64,000 nucleotides of DNA from Lactonifactor sp. BIOML-A5 (GTDB lineage Bacteria > Bacillota > Clostridia > Lachnospirales > Lachnospiraceae), in NCBI RefSeq assembly GCF_009677585.1, contig NZ_WKYV01000008.1, forward strand, positions 1 through 64,000, written 5' to 3'. Positions 26,887 to 36,493 of the stretch are shown here, piece after piece. The notes below the pieces were generated by a model. It saw only the letters and a program-made list of their open reading frames with translations, was not told where the DNA came from and did no database searches. How positions within the stretch are numbered: position 1 is the stretch's first letter; every line of letters starts with the position of its first letter. Both the position numbers and the translations under genes were made by a program.

Positions 26887-28230
26887 TCACATGTTTTTAC
26901 AGCTGACAAGACAGCTGTATTTCCAATATTTAAAAATGTAATAAAAACTCAATAAAATGGTCCCGCTCTCTGCAATAGGCACTACCAGCCAGATCCCCTG
27001 CATACCCCAAAAGCCCGGCAGCAGAAATACAAGTACCGCGTTAAGGACAATCCCCCGCAGCAGAGCAATGGAGAGGGATTCCCGCGCCCGGTCAACGGAA
27101 GCCAGGACTGCTGCTGCCACAATATTGAGTCCCATTGTCAGAAAGGCGGTAAAATAAACCGGCATTCCTTTCGCCGCAATCCCTTCGAAAGCTGCATCCC
27201 CTCCCCCATTAAAAATTCCTATCAGCTCATGGGTGAAAAGGATTCCCGGCAGACAGCAGAGGACGCCCAGAATCCCGGCCAGAATCAATGCACGCCTAAC
27301 ATAGGAAAAGACTGCTTTGATATCCCCGCTCCCGTAGCCGCGGCTGACCAAAGGCTGGATCCCCTGGGCAATCCCATTAAATATGGACATAACTATAATG
27401 GCCAGATTTGCAATCACCCCGTAGGCGGCAACTCCTACACTTCCTGTCAGATTCAGAATCACATAATTAAATAAAAGTATTACAATCCCGGAGGATATCT
27501 CTGTCACAAAGGAAGCGCCGCCCAGGGACATCAGCTTCACCAGAGCTTTTCCCTGGAACCGGCACTTCTCCAGGCGGAATTGATTCTTACCCTTCCAGAT
27601 ATGGGCAGATGCCACCAGCATGCTGAACAGGGGAGCCAGCCCTGTTGCAAATGCTGCTCCGAACATCCCCCATCCGAAACCAAAGATAAAAAGAGTATCC
27701 AATAGTATGTTGCTGAAACTGCCTGTCAGCATCGCCGCCATAGCCAGCCTGGGATTTCTGTCATTTCTCACAAAGCACACCAGAACATTGTTAAACAGGA
27801 AGGGGACAGAGAAAGCCAGAAGCGTCCTCATATAAGGGATCAGGCATTCCATTACCTTCCCTTCTGCCCCTAAAAGTATCCCCAGAGGCTTCGTAAAAGC
27901 TACGCCGGATACCGTAAAAAGTATCCCCAGGATAAGCGCTGTCCTGCAGGCTCTGGTAAAGGCAATATTGGCTTTTTGGCCCTGCCCCATCCCCTGCTCC
28001 ATGGAATACAAGGTGGCGCCTCCCATGCCCAGCATCAGACCCACGCCGTTTACCAGTGAATACACAGGTATTACAAGGTTAAGGGCTGCCAGGCCGTCGC
28101 TTCCCACTCCGTTTGCAATACATAAAGTATCCACAAAGACAAAGCATGACAGACCTATCATGCTTAAAATATTAAAGGACACATATTTCCAAAAGGCTCC
28201 CGGTCCCCATTCTGCTTTTTGTTTCATCAT
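26887..28230 (-). CDS. MATE-family efflux transporter
   Basis: A 447-residue membrane protein with about 12 hydrophobic helices in two MATE halves (the second starts near residue 235). It begins FWKYVSFNILSMIGLSCFVF, the usual helix-1 position. It is first in a run with nadA, nadB, nadC and niaR, 39 bases ahead of nadA. A strong promoter and a 125-nt folded leader precede it, so its expression looks conditional. The association with NAD synthesis suggests either export of a nicotinate-type or heteroaromatic compound or simple operon chance; sequence alone cannot decide. Confidence 0.86.
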   Translation of the reverse strand: MMKQKAEWGPGAFWKYVSFNILSMIGLSCFVFVDTLCIANGVGSDGLAALNLVIPVYSLVNGVGLMLGMGGATLYSMEQGMGQGQKANIAFTRACRTALILGILFTVSGVAFTKPLGILLGAEGKVMECLIPYMRTLLAFSVPFLFNNVLVCFVRNDRNPRLAMAAMLTGSFSNILLDTLFIFGFGWGMFGAAFATGLAPLFSMLVASAHIWKGKNQFRLEKCRFQGKALVKLMSLGGASFVTEISSGIVILLFNYVILNLTGSVGVAAYGVIANLAIIVMSIFNGIAQGIQPLVSRGYGSGDIKAVFSYVRRALILAGILGVLCCLPGILFTHELIGIFNGGGDAAFEGIAAKGMPVYFTAFLTMGLNIVAAAVLASVDRARESLSIALLRGIVLNAVLVFLLPGFWGMQGIWLVVPIAESGTILLSFYYIFKYWKYSCLVSCKNM

Positions 28231-28250
28231 TCTCTCCCTTTCTTATTCCG

Positions 28251-28375
28251 GATTATGCGTGGCCGCCCTGCCAACAGAAAAAGCACCAGTCCCGGATTCC
28301 CTCTGGCCTGCTGGAATCCGTGTCTGATGCTCCTATACCTGCATCTATCCGGCGATAGATACGGGCAGCATAATC
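28251..28375 (-). promoter_or_regulatory. Structured 5' leader (riboswitch candidate) before the MATE-nad operon
   Basis: Minus-strand RNA of 125 nt closed by a perfect 8-bp long-range stem GATTATGC/GCATAATC (28368-28375 with 28251-28258). A second helix TGCCC/GGGCG lies immediately inside it. The interior holds two local hairpins: ATCTATC-GCCG-GATAGAT (28343-28360) and GGATTCC with a 12-base loop and GGAATCC (28294-28319). A sigma-A promoter lies just upstream and the ribosome site 20 bases downstream. I do not recognise the class. CCGGAAT after the closing stem could compete for the GGATTCC arm, a possible expression switch. Confidence 0.5.
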
Positions 28376-28398
28376 TTTTCATTTAGTCTCAGGAATGT

Positions 28399-28427
28399 AT
28401 TATAGCAAATTTACTGTATTCTGGCAA
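28399..28427 (-). promoter_or_regulatory. Sigma-A promoter of the MATE-nad operon
   Basis: Minus-strand -35 TTGCCA (28422-28427), a 17-bp spacer and consensus -10 TATAAT (28399-28404). The -35 lies within the 3' end of the preceding amidohydrolase gene. Predicted start near 28392 leaves a leader of about 160 nt. Confidence 0.8.
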
Positions 28428-29679
28428 TAATTTCGTTTGCTTTTTTATAAACTTCCTCCGCATCTGTGCCGATATTAAAACATCCGTCCTCATATAAAAT
28501 CCGTCCGTTTACCATAGTCAGCTTAATATTCTGTTTGCTTCCGCTGTATACCAGGTTTTTGGTGATGCAGTTGAGAGGCTGCATATTGGGCTGATGAAGA
28601 TCCACAAGAATTAAATCTGCCAGCTTTCCTTCCTCCAGTGTGTCACACTCCCCAAGCCCCATGGCCCTGGCGCCTCCAACAGTAGCCATATACAATACCT
28701 GGTTGGCATCCACCACCGACGCATCCCTCTCCCGTATCTTTGCCAGACCTGTGGTGAGAAACATCTCCCGGAACATGTCCAGGCAGTTGTTGCTGGCCGG
28801 ACCGTCTGTTCCTATGGCCAAAGGGATCCCCATATCCAGCATTCTCTTTACCGGGGGAATCCCGCTGGCCAGCTTCACGTTGGATCCTGGATTGGTTATA
28901 ACATACAACCCCCGCTTTTTAAAGATTCTTAAATCTTCTTCTGTCATATGAACACAATGGTACCCTCCTCCCCCATAGTCAAAGAGCCCCAGACTGTCCA
29001 GGTATTGGGTGGGAGTCATGTGGTTTCTATCAAGACACTGCTGTACCTCCGACAGGCTTTCAGAATTGTGGGTATACACAGGCGCCTTATATTTATGAGA
29101 GAGTTTTGCCAGCCCTGCCAGAAGCTTTTCGGATGTAGTATACTCTGCATGAAATCCCAGCCGGAAAGAAATGAGAGAATGGTAATGATTATACATGTGA
29201 TACCACTCTTCTATTTCCTCCAGAGACTGGCTGAAGTCATTCATTCCTCCTGTCATGACTGTACGGAAACCACAGTCCACAGATGCCTCAGCAATAGTGT
29301 CCGGCGTCAGATACATATCAAAATTAGCCGTGATCCCGCTGGTCAGGTATTCCATAATAGCCAGCTTTGACAAATGGTAGATATCCTCTGGTGTTAATTT
29401 GGCCTCCATGGGAAATACCTGCTTATTCAGCCAATCCAGAAGCGGCATATCATCTGCATAGGAACGCAGAAACGTCATGGCAGAATGGGTATGTGCATCT
29501 TTAAAGCCGGGCATAATGAGATTTCCGTTTCCGTCTATTTCCCGGTCCCATTCTTCCTCTCTGTGTTTCTCCTCCCCCACATAAGCGATCCGGTTTCCCT
29601 TTATCTGTACTTCGCCCCGGGTAACCTGGAAATCGTCAGCCATGGTCAGAATTCTTACATTATAAAAGCGTATCTTCAT
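28411..29679 (-). CDS. mtaD: Amidohydrolase, MTA/SAH deaminase family
   Basis: A 422-residue TIM-barrel metal-dependent deaminase. HTHSAM (metal ligands), the [15 protein letters not shown] segment, a mid-protein HNSES and TDGPASNN near the C-terminal third match 5'-methylthioadenosine/S-adenosylhomocysteine deaminases. It would convert MTA or SAH to the inosine analogue. The start codon overlaps the mtnA stop by four bases (ATGA), giving translational coupling with the methylthioribose-1-phosphate isomerase, which supports a methylthio-nucleoside role. Other substrates such as guanine-like bases cannot be excluded. Confidence 0.86.
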   Translation of the reverse strand: MKIRFYNVRILTMADDFQVTRGEVQIKGNRIAYVGEEKHREEEWDREIDGNGNLIMPGFKDAHTHSAMTFLRSYADDMPLLDWLNKQVFPMEAKLTPEDIYHLSKLAIMEYLTSGITANFDMYLTPDTIAEASVDCGFRTVMTGGMNDFSQSLEEIEEWYHMYNHYHSLISFRLGFHAEYTTSEKLLAGLAKLSHKYKAPVYTHNSESLSEVQQCLDRNHMTPTQYLDSLGLFDYGGGGYHCVHMTEEDLRIFKKRGLYVITNPGSNVKLASGIPPVKRMLDMGIPLAIGTDGPASNNCLDMFREMFLTTGLAKIRERDASVVDANQVLYMATVGGARAMGLGECDTLEEGKLADLILVDLHQPNMQPLNCITKNLVYSGSKQNIKLTMVNGRILYEDGCFNIGTDAEEVYKKANEIIARIQ

Positions 29680-30746
29680 CTTGTCTCTCCTTTTTTCTGG
29701 AAAATCATCCGCAGACTGTCTGTATAAGGCGGCCTGCAGATCCCGTATTCTGTGACTATTCCTGAAATCAGTCTGTGATCCGTTATGTCAAACGCCGGAT
29801 TGTAGCATTTCACCGAAAGGGGTGCCATTGACTCCCGATAAAATTTGTCCTTTATCTCACGGCCGTCTCGAATTTCTACGGGTATGCTGTCGCCGGACGG
29901 GCATTCTAAATCAATGGTAGAGGTCGGACCCAGCACATAAAAGGGTATCTTGTAATAGGCTGCGAGGATTGCCACCTGGCTGGTACCTATCTTATTAGCG
30001 GTGTCCCCATTGGCCGCCACCCGGTCACAGCCCACAAAACAAGCCTGGACCCAGCCGTTTTTCATAACCGTTCCTGCCATATTATCACAGATCAGCGTCA
30101 CATCCACCCCCGCATTCTGCAGTTCATAGCACGTCAGCCTGGCCCCCTGCAGCAGGGGTCTTGTCTCATCTGCAAATACTCTGAAGTTCATCCCTTTCTC
30201 TCTTCCCAAAAGGAGAGGTCCCAGAGCGGTACCATACCTGGAGGTTGCCAGAGGACCTGCATTACAGTGCGTCAGAATCCCATCCCCGTCCCGAATGAGA
30301 CTCAGGCCATATTCTGAAATAGACCGGCACATTTCCACGTCCTCTCTCTGAATCGCCAGGGCTTCCTCTCTCAGATGCCTGCAGATCTCTTCCGTATTTT
30401 CCTCCCTGTGCTTCTTAATTACCGCTTCCATACGGTTCAGGCCCCAGCTTAGATTAACAGCAGTAGGGCGGGAAGCCATCAGATACTTCTTGTATCTGTC
30501 AAACTCCCTGACGAATTCCGGCTTATCCTTCCCCCGCATCTGCAGAGCCAGGCAATACATACCGTATGCACCGCAGATCCCTATGGCAGGCGCACCTCTG
30601 ACCTTTAAAAGATAGATCGCATCGTATATGTCTTCGGCAGTTTCCAGCCGCAGGTAAACCTTCCGGTTAGGGAGCTGTGTCTGATCCAAAATGACAACAG
30701 CTTTCCCGTCATCGCTCAGCCTTACATTTTCTATAAAATCCGGCAT
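29676..30746 (-). CDS. mtnA: S-methyl-5-thioribose-1-phosphate isomerase
   Basis: A 356-residue aldose-ketose isomerase of the eIF-2B-like family, acting in methylthioadenosine salvage. The catalytic cysteine is in [10 protein letters not shown] and the catalytic aspartate in [11 protein letters not shown], followed by NKIGT. The start is the ATG at 30746 preceded by AGGGGGG; longer in-frame starts lack a site. It is coupled to the MtaD-like gene. No later salvage genes (mtnB, mtnC, mtnD) are present, so the pathway may use the anaerobic aldolase shunt encoded elsewhere, or ribose-1-phosphate analogues may be the substrate. Confidence 0.9.
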   Translation of the reverse strand: MPDFIENVRLSDDGKAVVILDQTQLPNRKVYLRLETAEDIYDAIYLLKVRGAPAIGICGAYGMYCLALQMRGKDKPEFVREFDRYKKYLMASRPTAVNLSWGLNRMEAVIKKHREENTEEICRHLREEALAIQREDVEMCRSISEYGLSLIRDGDGILTHCNAGPLATSRYGTALGPLLLGREKGMNFRVFADETRPLLQGARLTCYELQNAGVDVTLICDNMAGTVMKNGWVQACFVGCDRVAANGDTANKIGTSQVAILAAYYKIPFYVLGPTSTIDLECPSGDSIPVEIRDGREIKDKFYRESMAPLSVKCYNPAFDITDHRLISGIVTEYGICRPPYTDSLRMIFQKKGETR

Positions 30747-30935
30747 ACTATCCCCCCTGTCTATATCTACCCTTATTTTTTCACATCTGAGTGAATTATG
30801 CAACTTTTTTACCATGAATTTCCGTCAGATCCCCCATCCATTTTTTTACATAACTGCGCTTGCAAAAGTAATAAACCCGTAGTAAGATTACTTTTAGCAC
30901 AGCCAGAAATATCTAAGTTTAACAAGGAGCAAGCA

Positions 30936-31970
30936 ATGAATACCCCCAAAACAAGAGATTTTCTCTTAGATAACTATAAAGCCCTGCTTATTTTTCTTGT
31001 GGTAGTAGGACACTTTATAGAAGAGGGATACGATTCCAACCCCTTTTTATACGAGCTGAAATGGTTCATCGTATCCTTTCATATGCCAGCCTTTATCTTT
31101 GTATCCGGATACTTTTCCAAGAAGCAGGCATCTCTTGGAAGACTGATTCAAAGGCTTATCATTCCTTATCTGGTATATGAAGTCATGTATTACCTTTTAT
31201 ACACACTGATCATACATAAAGAGACAAAGCTATACCTGTTATATCCTAAATTTTCACTGTGGTATCTTATGGCACTGTTTGTCTGGCGGTTTATAACGCC
31301 ATATATCCGCAGGATTCCCGCTGCCATCCATATTCCCTTTGCCATCCTGGCAGGCCTTTTGATGGGGTGCAGCAGCATGGATGACAACTTCCTGTCTATA
31401 CCCCGGATTGTGGTATTCTACCCCTTCTTCCTGGCAGGAATTCATTTTAACAGGGAATGGCTTTCAAAATACAGAAGCAAAATAACAAAAGTCCTGGCGG
31501 GTCTGCTTTTGTGCCTTGGATGTGTATACCTGTATGCAGATCCAATACACCGTAATCTATCCCCCAAGATATTCTACGGAAGATATAATTATGAATATCT
31601 GGAATTGTCAGATATGGACGGAATGTGCATCCGCCTGCTCTGCTATGGGATATCATTTGCCCTTACATATCTTCTCATGTTCCTGATCCCGGACAGAAAA
31701 ATCTTGTGTTCCTGTCTGGGCAACCGTACCATGTCTATCTATTTGTTTCATGGTTTGGTTTACTCCAGTTTTAAGCAGGCCACCGATTTATTGGAGCATA
31801 TCTATACCTGGTGGGAAGTTCTGGCTCTGTTTGGACTCTGTATCTTCCTGGTGTGGATATTTTCCAGGAAGCCGTTTGTAGACTTTACCAATGATGTGGC
31901 AAAGATAGAATTGCCGAGGGGACCAAGGCGGCCCAGGAAAAGGTATAAAAAGGGGACGTGTTCTTCCTAG
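30936..31970 (+). CDS. Acyltransferase-3 family membrane protein
   Basis: A 344-residue integral membrane protein with about ten hydrophobic helices. The family histidine is in LVVVGHFIEE near the N-terminus, followed by WFIVSFHMPAFIFVSGYF. Members move acetyl or succinyl groups from the cytoplasm to surface sugars or polymers. The start at 30936 follows AAGGAG; a longer frame upstream has no site. The C-terminal residues (about KRYKKGTCSS) are encoded by the first half of a repeated hairpin element (31947-32031), so the tail has probably been replaced by insertion of that element. Confidence 0.83.
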   Translation: MNTPKTRDFLLDNYKALLIFLVVVGHFIEEGYDSNPFLYELKWFIVSFHMPAFIFVSGYFSKKQASLGRLIQRLIIPYLVYEVMYYLLYTLIIHKETKLYLLYPKFSLWYLMALFVWRFITPYIRRIPAAIHIPFAILAGLLMGCSSMDDNFLSIPRIVVFYPFFLAGIHFNREWLSKYRSKITKVLAGLLLCLGCVYLYADPIHRNLSPKIFYGRYNYEYLELSDMDGMCIRLLCYGISFALTYLLMFLIPDRKILCSCLGNRTMSIYLFHGLVYSSFKQATDLLEHIYTWWEVLALFGLCIFLVWIFSRKPFVDFTNDVAKIELPRGPRRPRKRYKKGTCSS

Positions 31971-32031
31971 AAAGTACACGTCCCCTTTTGCACTCAGGGT
32001 GTCCCTTTTCAAGACCGCCCTGTCCCTTTTT
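31947..32031. repeat. REP-like hairpin repeat, copy 1
   Basis: About 85 bp nearly identical to 53499-53582. It has an 18-bp hairpin (AAAAGGGGACGTGTTC-type arm with a CACGTCCCCTTTT arm) followed by AGGGTGTCCC and CCTGTCCCTTTT segments. It contains the stop codon of the acyltransferase gene and abuts the stop of the convergent sulfite-reductase-like gene. Its hairpin with a T run may also act as terminator. Resembles repetitive extragenic palindromes moved by RAYT transposases; none is seen here. Confidence 0.8.
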
Positions 32032-32036
32032 GATTT

Positions 32037-32990
32037 TTAGCAGGTTGCTCCTCCTACCAGATGAAGTTTTGCATCCAGGATTTCCTGCTTTCTTTCCATA
32101 AGCCCATTCCCCATAAGCTGTTCTTCCACGTTCTCAAAGCCAAGCCTTTCAATGGTGGAAGCAAACCGTTCCCCGGTTTTACCCTGCTCCCGATACAGGA
32201 GAATTACTTTTTCTATTATTTCCATTAATTCTTCTTTGGAGGTAAATACTTTTGACAGCGGCTGTCCCAGAGCAATCCGTTTGCCCCATCTCCCTCCCAG
32301 GTAGATTTTGTATCCGACTTTGCCGTCTTCAATGGCATCAAAGTTGCACTTTCCTACACAGAGGCCGCAGTTTGTACATTTCTCTTCGTCGATTTCCAGT
32401 ACCCCGTCTACAACCTTAGCTGCCTGGGGAGGACAGACTTTCTCCACCGGACATTTTTTACAGCCGTTGCAGCAATCTTCATCATAGTTTGGAATCAGCT
32501 GACCCACGATTCCAAGATCGTTCAGATCCGGCTTTACGCAGTTGTTAGGACATCCGCCTACAGCTATTTTAAACTTGTGCGGCAGTTTTACTTTTTCATA
32601 GCCTTTATAGAACTTCTCATGGATCTCTTCTGAAATTGCGTATGTATCAATTAACCCGTATTGGCAGGTAGTACCCTTGCAGGATACTACCGGACGTACT
32701 TTGGAGCCGGTTCCTCCGGTTTCCAGTCCGGCCTTTGCAATGTAGGCCCGAAACTCTTCAATCTTATCAAATGGAATCCCCTGTATTTCTACCGTCAGCC
32801 GGGTGGTATACACCACATTTCCATTTCCAAATAATTTTGCCGCCTCTCCCAGACAGATCTGCTGCTCTGCTGTGATCTTTCCATTTTTTGTGATAATTCT
32901 TCCTGAAAAGTTATCTGTGCCTTTGTTGCTTAAAAACCCCAGACCTTTTACTCTTTTTTCCTCTTCCGGGCTAATTGTTAATGTTGCCAT
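32037..32990 (-). CDS. Small sulfite/nitrite-reductase-like iron-sulfur protein
   Basis: A 317-residue protein. Residues 1-95 form a ferredoxin-like sulfite reductase half-domain. Cys104-x4-Cys109 and Cys147-x3-Cys151 match siroheme-[4Fe-4S] ligands, though the first spacing is x4 rather than the usual x5. Residues 173-215 add a two-cluster ferredoxin insertion (CxxC..CxxxxxC and CTNCGLCVGKC). It is the size of the stand-alone siroheme proteins of anaerobes rather than assimilatory enzymes. It follows the CoA-disulfide-reductase-like gene at 33079 by 88 bases. The reaction is probably reduction of a small sulfur or nitrogen oxyanion, unproven. Confidence 0.82.
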   Translation of the reverse strand: MATLTISPEEEKRVKGLGFLSNKGTDNFSGRIITKNGKITAEQQICLGEAAKLFGNGNVVYTTRLTVEIQGIPFDKIEEFRAYIAKAGLETGGTGSKVRPVVSCKGTTCQYGLIDTYAISEEIHEKFYKGYEKVKLPHKFKIAVGGCPNNCVKPDLNDLGIVGQLIPNYDEDCCNGCKKCPVEKVCPPQAAKVVDGVLEIDEEKCTNCGLCVGKCNFDAIEDGKVGYKIYLGGRWGKRIALGQPLSKVFTSKEELMEIIEKVILLYREQGKTGERFASTIERLGFENVEEQLMGNGLMERKQEILDAKLHLVGGATC

Positions 32991-33078
32991 TCTGTATTTC
33001 CTCCTATTTTTACATTTATTCTATATTAATATTAATACAGCGACCTCTAAATAGATACCCTTTTTAAAAGAATTTCTC

Positions 33079-34704
33079 TTAAAAATCTGACCCGTTAAAA
33101 ATAGTTCCTCCCTCAAGTGCCTTGGTATTAGTATATCCATAGTATTTCAGGCGGTTCTGAAGCATATATGCTCTCTTTCCTTTGGAGCAGACCAGAAGCA
33201 GTTTATCGTCTTTTCCAAACTGAGGAAGTTCTCCGTTCACACTGGAAAGATCAACATAGACTGCGTTCTCCAGCGACGGCTGAATGGAAACATCAATCAC
33301 CTGATATCCGTCGGCTGCTCCCTCTCTGTACTGCACCGGTGTAAAGGTATCGAATTCACCTTCCATCTTGTTAAGAAGAACATTTACGGTATGTTCAAAG
33401 GGATGAATGGCAGTTGAAAACGGCGGTGCATAAGCAAAGTCAAGATGCTCCAAATCATCTACTGCTGCATTCATGCTTAATGCCATCACAGCAATATCCA
33501 CCATCTTATCCACGGCGCCGGTTCCCAGGCACTGGATGCCCAAGAACTTTCTGGACTTCGCATCTGCCACTAATTTGACGATGAAGCTGGAAGCACCCGG
33601 ATAATAGTGAGCTTTGTCATCCACTACTGCCATTACGCTGACCGGTTGGAATCCGGCTTTTGCCGCGTCTGTCTCGGACAGTCCTGTCCGCCCTGCATTC
33701 AGCCCCGGAAGTTTTACAATTCCTGTTCCAAGAACCCCCGGATAGGCAACCTTTTCTCCGGCAATGTTTTTAGCTGCGATTCTTCCTTCAATATTTGCGG
33801 AGGAACCCATAGGAGACCAGGCGGCCGCCTTTGTCAGACGGTTGCAGACCATGGCACAGTCACCCAGCGCATAGATATTCTCATCGTTTGTCTGCAGATA
33901 CTCATTCACCTTAATGGTGCGGTTTGGCATCATCTCAATTCCTGTGTCTGCCAGAAAGCCTGTGTTTGCCCGGATTCCCAGAGACATAACAATAGCGTCT
34001 GCCTTCATAGCCTTGCGGCTGGTCTGTACCTTTTCCACCTTATCTGTGCCCACAATGGCCTCCAGCTTTGTATTGGTAAATGCCATAATTCCCTCATCTG
34101 CCAGATGGTCCTCCACGTACTCTGTAATCTCCGGATCAAATCCCGGCATAATATGCTCTGCCATATCAATGACAGATACCTTTACCCCTTTTTCCTTCAG
34201 ATTCTCTGCCACCTCAAGCCCGATAAAGCCGCCTCCGGCTACTACCGCGCGCTTAATGCTTCCTCCGTCCACTGCAGCTTTTAAAGCATCCGCATCCTCC
34301 GGTGTACGCATAAAAAATACATTCTCCAGGTCAATCCCCTCAATAGGAGGTTTTACGGGGGACGCTCCTGTGGAAATCACCAGTTTATCATATGTATACA
34401 CTTTTACTTCACCGGTGTCCACATTTACCCCAGTCACACACTTCTTATCTCTGTCTAAACCAGTCACTTCAATCCCTGTCAGGACTTCCGTTCCTGTAAG
34501 CTTTGCAAAGCTATCCGGTGTATTTGCAATCAGCAAATCCCTGTCCTGGATGACATTTCCCACATAATAAGGAAGGCCGCAGCCTGCATAAGAGATCTCT
34601 TTGCTCATTGTTAAAATCGTAACCTCAGCACTTCTGTCCAATCGTTTTAATTTTGCCGCAACCTTTGTACCGGCTGCTACCCCGCCAATAATTAATACTT
34701 TCAC
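33079..34704 (-). CDS. CoA-disulfide reductase-like flavoprotein with rhodanese domain
   Basis: A 541-residue two-domain protein. Residues 1-440 are a pyridine-nucleotide disulfide oxidoreductase with GGVAAG (7-12), the single redox cysteine Cys42 in SYAGCGLPYYVGN, an NAD motif and the ALGDCA FAD segment. Residues 450-541 are a rhodanese domain with active-site Cys506 in CSKGKR. Fusions of this type reduce CoA disulfides, persulfides or polysulfides. The location beside a siroheme protein and a divergent LysR gene suggests a small sulfur-redox locus. Confidence 0.88.
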   Translation of the reverse strand: MKVLIIGGVAAGTKVAAKLKRLDRSAEVTILTMSKEISYAGCGLPYYVGNVIQDRDLLIANTPDSFAKLTGTEVLTGIEVTGLDRDKKCVTGVNVDTGEVKVYTYDKLVISTGASPVKPPIEGIDLENVFFMRTPEDADALKAAVDGGSIKRAVVAGGGFIGLEVAENLKEKGVKVSVIDMAEHIMPGFDPEITEYVEDHLADEGIMAFTNTKLEAIVGTDKVEKVQTSRKAMKADAIVMSLGIRANTGFLADTGIEMMPNRTIKVNEYLQTNDENIYALGDCAMVCNRLTKAAAWSPMGSSANIEGRIAAKNIAGEKVAYPGVLGTGIVKLPGLNAGRTGLSETDAAKAGFQPVSVMAVVDDKAHYYPGASSFIVKLVADAKSRKFLGIQCLGTGAVDKMVDIAVMALSMNAAVDDLEHLDFAYAPPFSTAIHPFEHTVNVLLNKMEGEFDTFTPVQYREGAADGYQVIDVSIQPSLENAVYVDLSSVNGELPQFGKDDKLLLVCSKGKRAYMLQNRLKYYGYTNTKALEGGTIFNGSDF

Positions 34705-34832
34705 GAAAATACGCCTCTTTTCTTTTATTTTGCAGTTCCAGTGATTCTGCCGACTGCATTCCGGCTTTTTTATCTATTCCTATGATAACACTTGATTTAT
34801 CATAGGTAAACTAATATAATACTATATAAAAC

Positions 34833-34847
34833 ATAGGCATTACCTAT
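34833..34847. promoter_or_regulatory. LysR-type operator (T-N11-A)
   Basis: Palindrome ATAGG-CATTA-CCTAT containing T-N11-A, the LysR-family binding pattern, in the divergent region. A further ATAGGTAA half-site lies at 34803-34810 and pairs with the TTACCTAT of this box. Confidence 0.6.
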
Positions 34848-34877
34848 ATGTTATTGTATTGGATAAGGAGGCCATTT

Positions 34878-35804
34878 ATGACAATCAGACATCTGAAAGT
34901 ATTTATAGAAGTGGCAGAAAAAGGAAAGATGAGTGCAGCGGCAGAGGCGCTTTTTATCACTCAGCCCTCTGTCAGCCAGGCTATCCGCGAGCTGGAGGAG
35001 CACTACACCACCCTTCTGTTTGAGCGTCTGTCGAAACGGCTGTATATTACAGAGGCAGGTAAACTCCTCTACGGATACGCAAAACAAGTCGTCTCCCAGT
35101 TTGACCTGATGGAAGATAATATGGCACCGGACAATCTGAAAGAAAAACTCAGGATCGGAGCCACTCTCACCATTGGGGGCAGTATCCTGTCCCCTCTTGT
35201 AAAAGACTTTCGGGAGGAGCATCCTGAAATAAATATTTTTGCCTGTGTAGATAATACGCAGGACATTGAACAGAAATTACTGAATATGGAGCTGGATGTG
35301 GCCATTGTGGAAGGACAGGTAAAGCACCATGATCTGGTGTCTATTCCTCTCATCAAAGACCGTCTGGTTTTGGCCTGCAGCAATGAGCACCCCTTTGCAG
35401 GCAGGGCCTCCGTATCTATCCATGAACTGGAGGGCCAGGAATTCGTTATGCGGGAGCCGGGAAGCGGCACCAGAGAGCTTTTCGAAAAATACCTTGAAAA
35501 ACACAAGATAAAGATCCATACTGTCTTTGAGGAGCACTCTCCGGATTCCATCCGGAAAGCGGTTTTAATTAACAACTGTCTTACCGTAATCTCACCCCGC
35601 CTGCTGGAGTCAGAGCTTCGGGAAAATAAGGTATACATATTTGTCAATGCCCGCCAGGACTGGAACCGGTCCTTCAGCTTTGTATACCACAAAGATAAAT
35701 TCCTGACCCCATCCATCCGGCATCTGCAGGAGCTGGTGACCAGTTACGGGGAACACGAGGTTCTGGCCGACATTCCGGCCGGACGTCTCACAGTATCTGC
35801 ATAA
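34878..35804 (+). CDS. LysR-family transcriptional regulator
   Basis: A 308-residue LysR regulator: N-terminal winged helix (MTIRHLKVFIEVAEKGKMSA with the TQPSVSQAIRELE recognition segment, about 1-60) and a periplasmic-binding-protein-like effector domain (about 90-295). The similarity to CysL/CysB-type members is only general. The start at 34878 follows AAGGAGG; an upstream in-frame ATG is not preceded by a site. It is divergent from the CoA-disulfide-reductase-like gene with a T-N11-A palindrome between them, so it probably activates that gene in response to a sulfur or redox signal. Confidence 0.9.
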   Translation: MTIRHLKVFIEVAEKGKMSAAAEALFITQPSVSQAIRELEEHYTTLLFERLSKRLYITEAGKLLYGYAKQVVSQFDLMEDNMAPDNLKEKLRIGATLTIGGSILSPLVKDFREEHPEINIFACVDNTQDIEQKLLNMELDVAIVEGQVKHHDLVSIPLIKDRLVLACSNEHPFAGRASVSIHELEGQEFVMREPGSGTRELFEKYLEKHKIKIHTVFEEHSPDSIRKAVLINNCLTVISPRLLESELRENKVYIFVNARQDWNRSFSFVYHKDKFLTPSIRHLQELVTSYGEHEVLADIPAGRLTVSA

Positions 35805-35818
35805 ATCGGAGGTTATAA

Positions 35819-36478
35819 ATGAATACCATTGATGTAAATGAACGCTACAAAAAAATCTGCGGCTATTATGGGGCCGCCATTATCCTGGCGGGTATCCTGA
35901 CAGGAATCTATAATATAATAAATTCTACATCCTATTACGTAATGCTGGCCTTCTCTTTCTGCGCCTTTGCCTTCATACCTTTTGTATTTAACAAGGTATT
36001 TCGCCTTCGCCCGACCTATATTATACACTTTGCTATCTACGCCTTCTCTACCCTTGCTTTTGGAATCGGCATGATTTTAAACGGCTACCACCTTGTACCC
36101 GGCTATGATAAGTTTGTACACTTTTTATCCGGTATCGTTTTTACGCTTATCGGGTGCTGTATTTTCTACATCTTTAAGCCAAGAAAAAAGCTGGAGAGAG
36201 AGGATGCCCCTCTCACCAGCCTGTTTTCCCTCTGTTTTTCTCTGGCTGTAGCCTGCTTCTGGGAAATTTTTGAATACGTTATTAACTTTATTCTACACAA
36301 TGACCCCCAGAATGTATTTACCACAGGGGTAAATGATACCATGCAGGATATCATCGCCTGCCTTCTCGGCTCCTTTGCCGTTGCCTTTAGTCTCTGGCAC
36401 TATCTGGCCAGGGGCAGGGAGAATTTCTTCTCAAGGATCCTGCAGAGCTTCTGCGATATAAATTTAACTGCCAAGTAA
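35819..36478 (+). CDS. Conserved integral membrane protein (DUF2238-like)
   Basis: A 219-residue membrane protein with about six helices. The helix pair containing GYDKFVHFLSG and FWEIFEYVINF carries conserved His and Glu residues and the later NDTMQDIIAC segment, all typical of the YjdF/DUF2238 family. The function is unknown. It starts 14 bases after the LysR stop with GGAGG before the ATG and is followed 15 bases later by a TfoX-C protein on the same strand, so the three may be cotranscribed. Confidence 0.78.
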   Translation: MNTIDVNERYKKICGYYGAAIILAGILTGIYNIINSTSYYVMLAFSFCAFAFIPFVFNKVFRLRPTYIIHFAIYAFSTLAFGIGMILNGYHLVPGYDKFVHFLSGIVFTLIGCCIFYIFKPRKKLEREDAPLTSLFSLCFSLAVACFWEIFEYVINFILHNDPQNVFTTGVNDTMQDIIACLLGSFAVAFSLWHYLARGRENFFSRILQSFCDINLTAK

Positions 36479-36493
36479 GAAAGGAGGATGATT

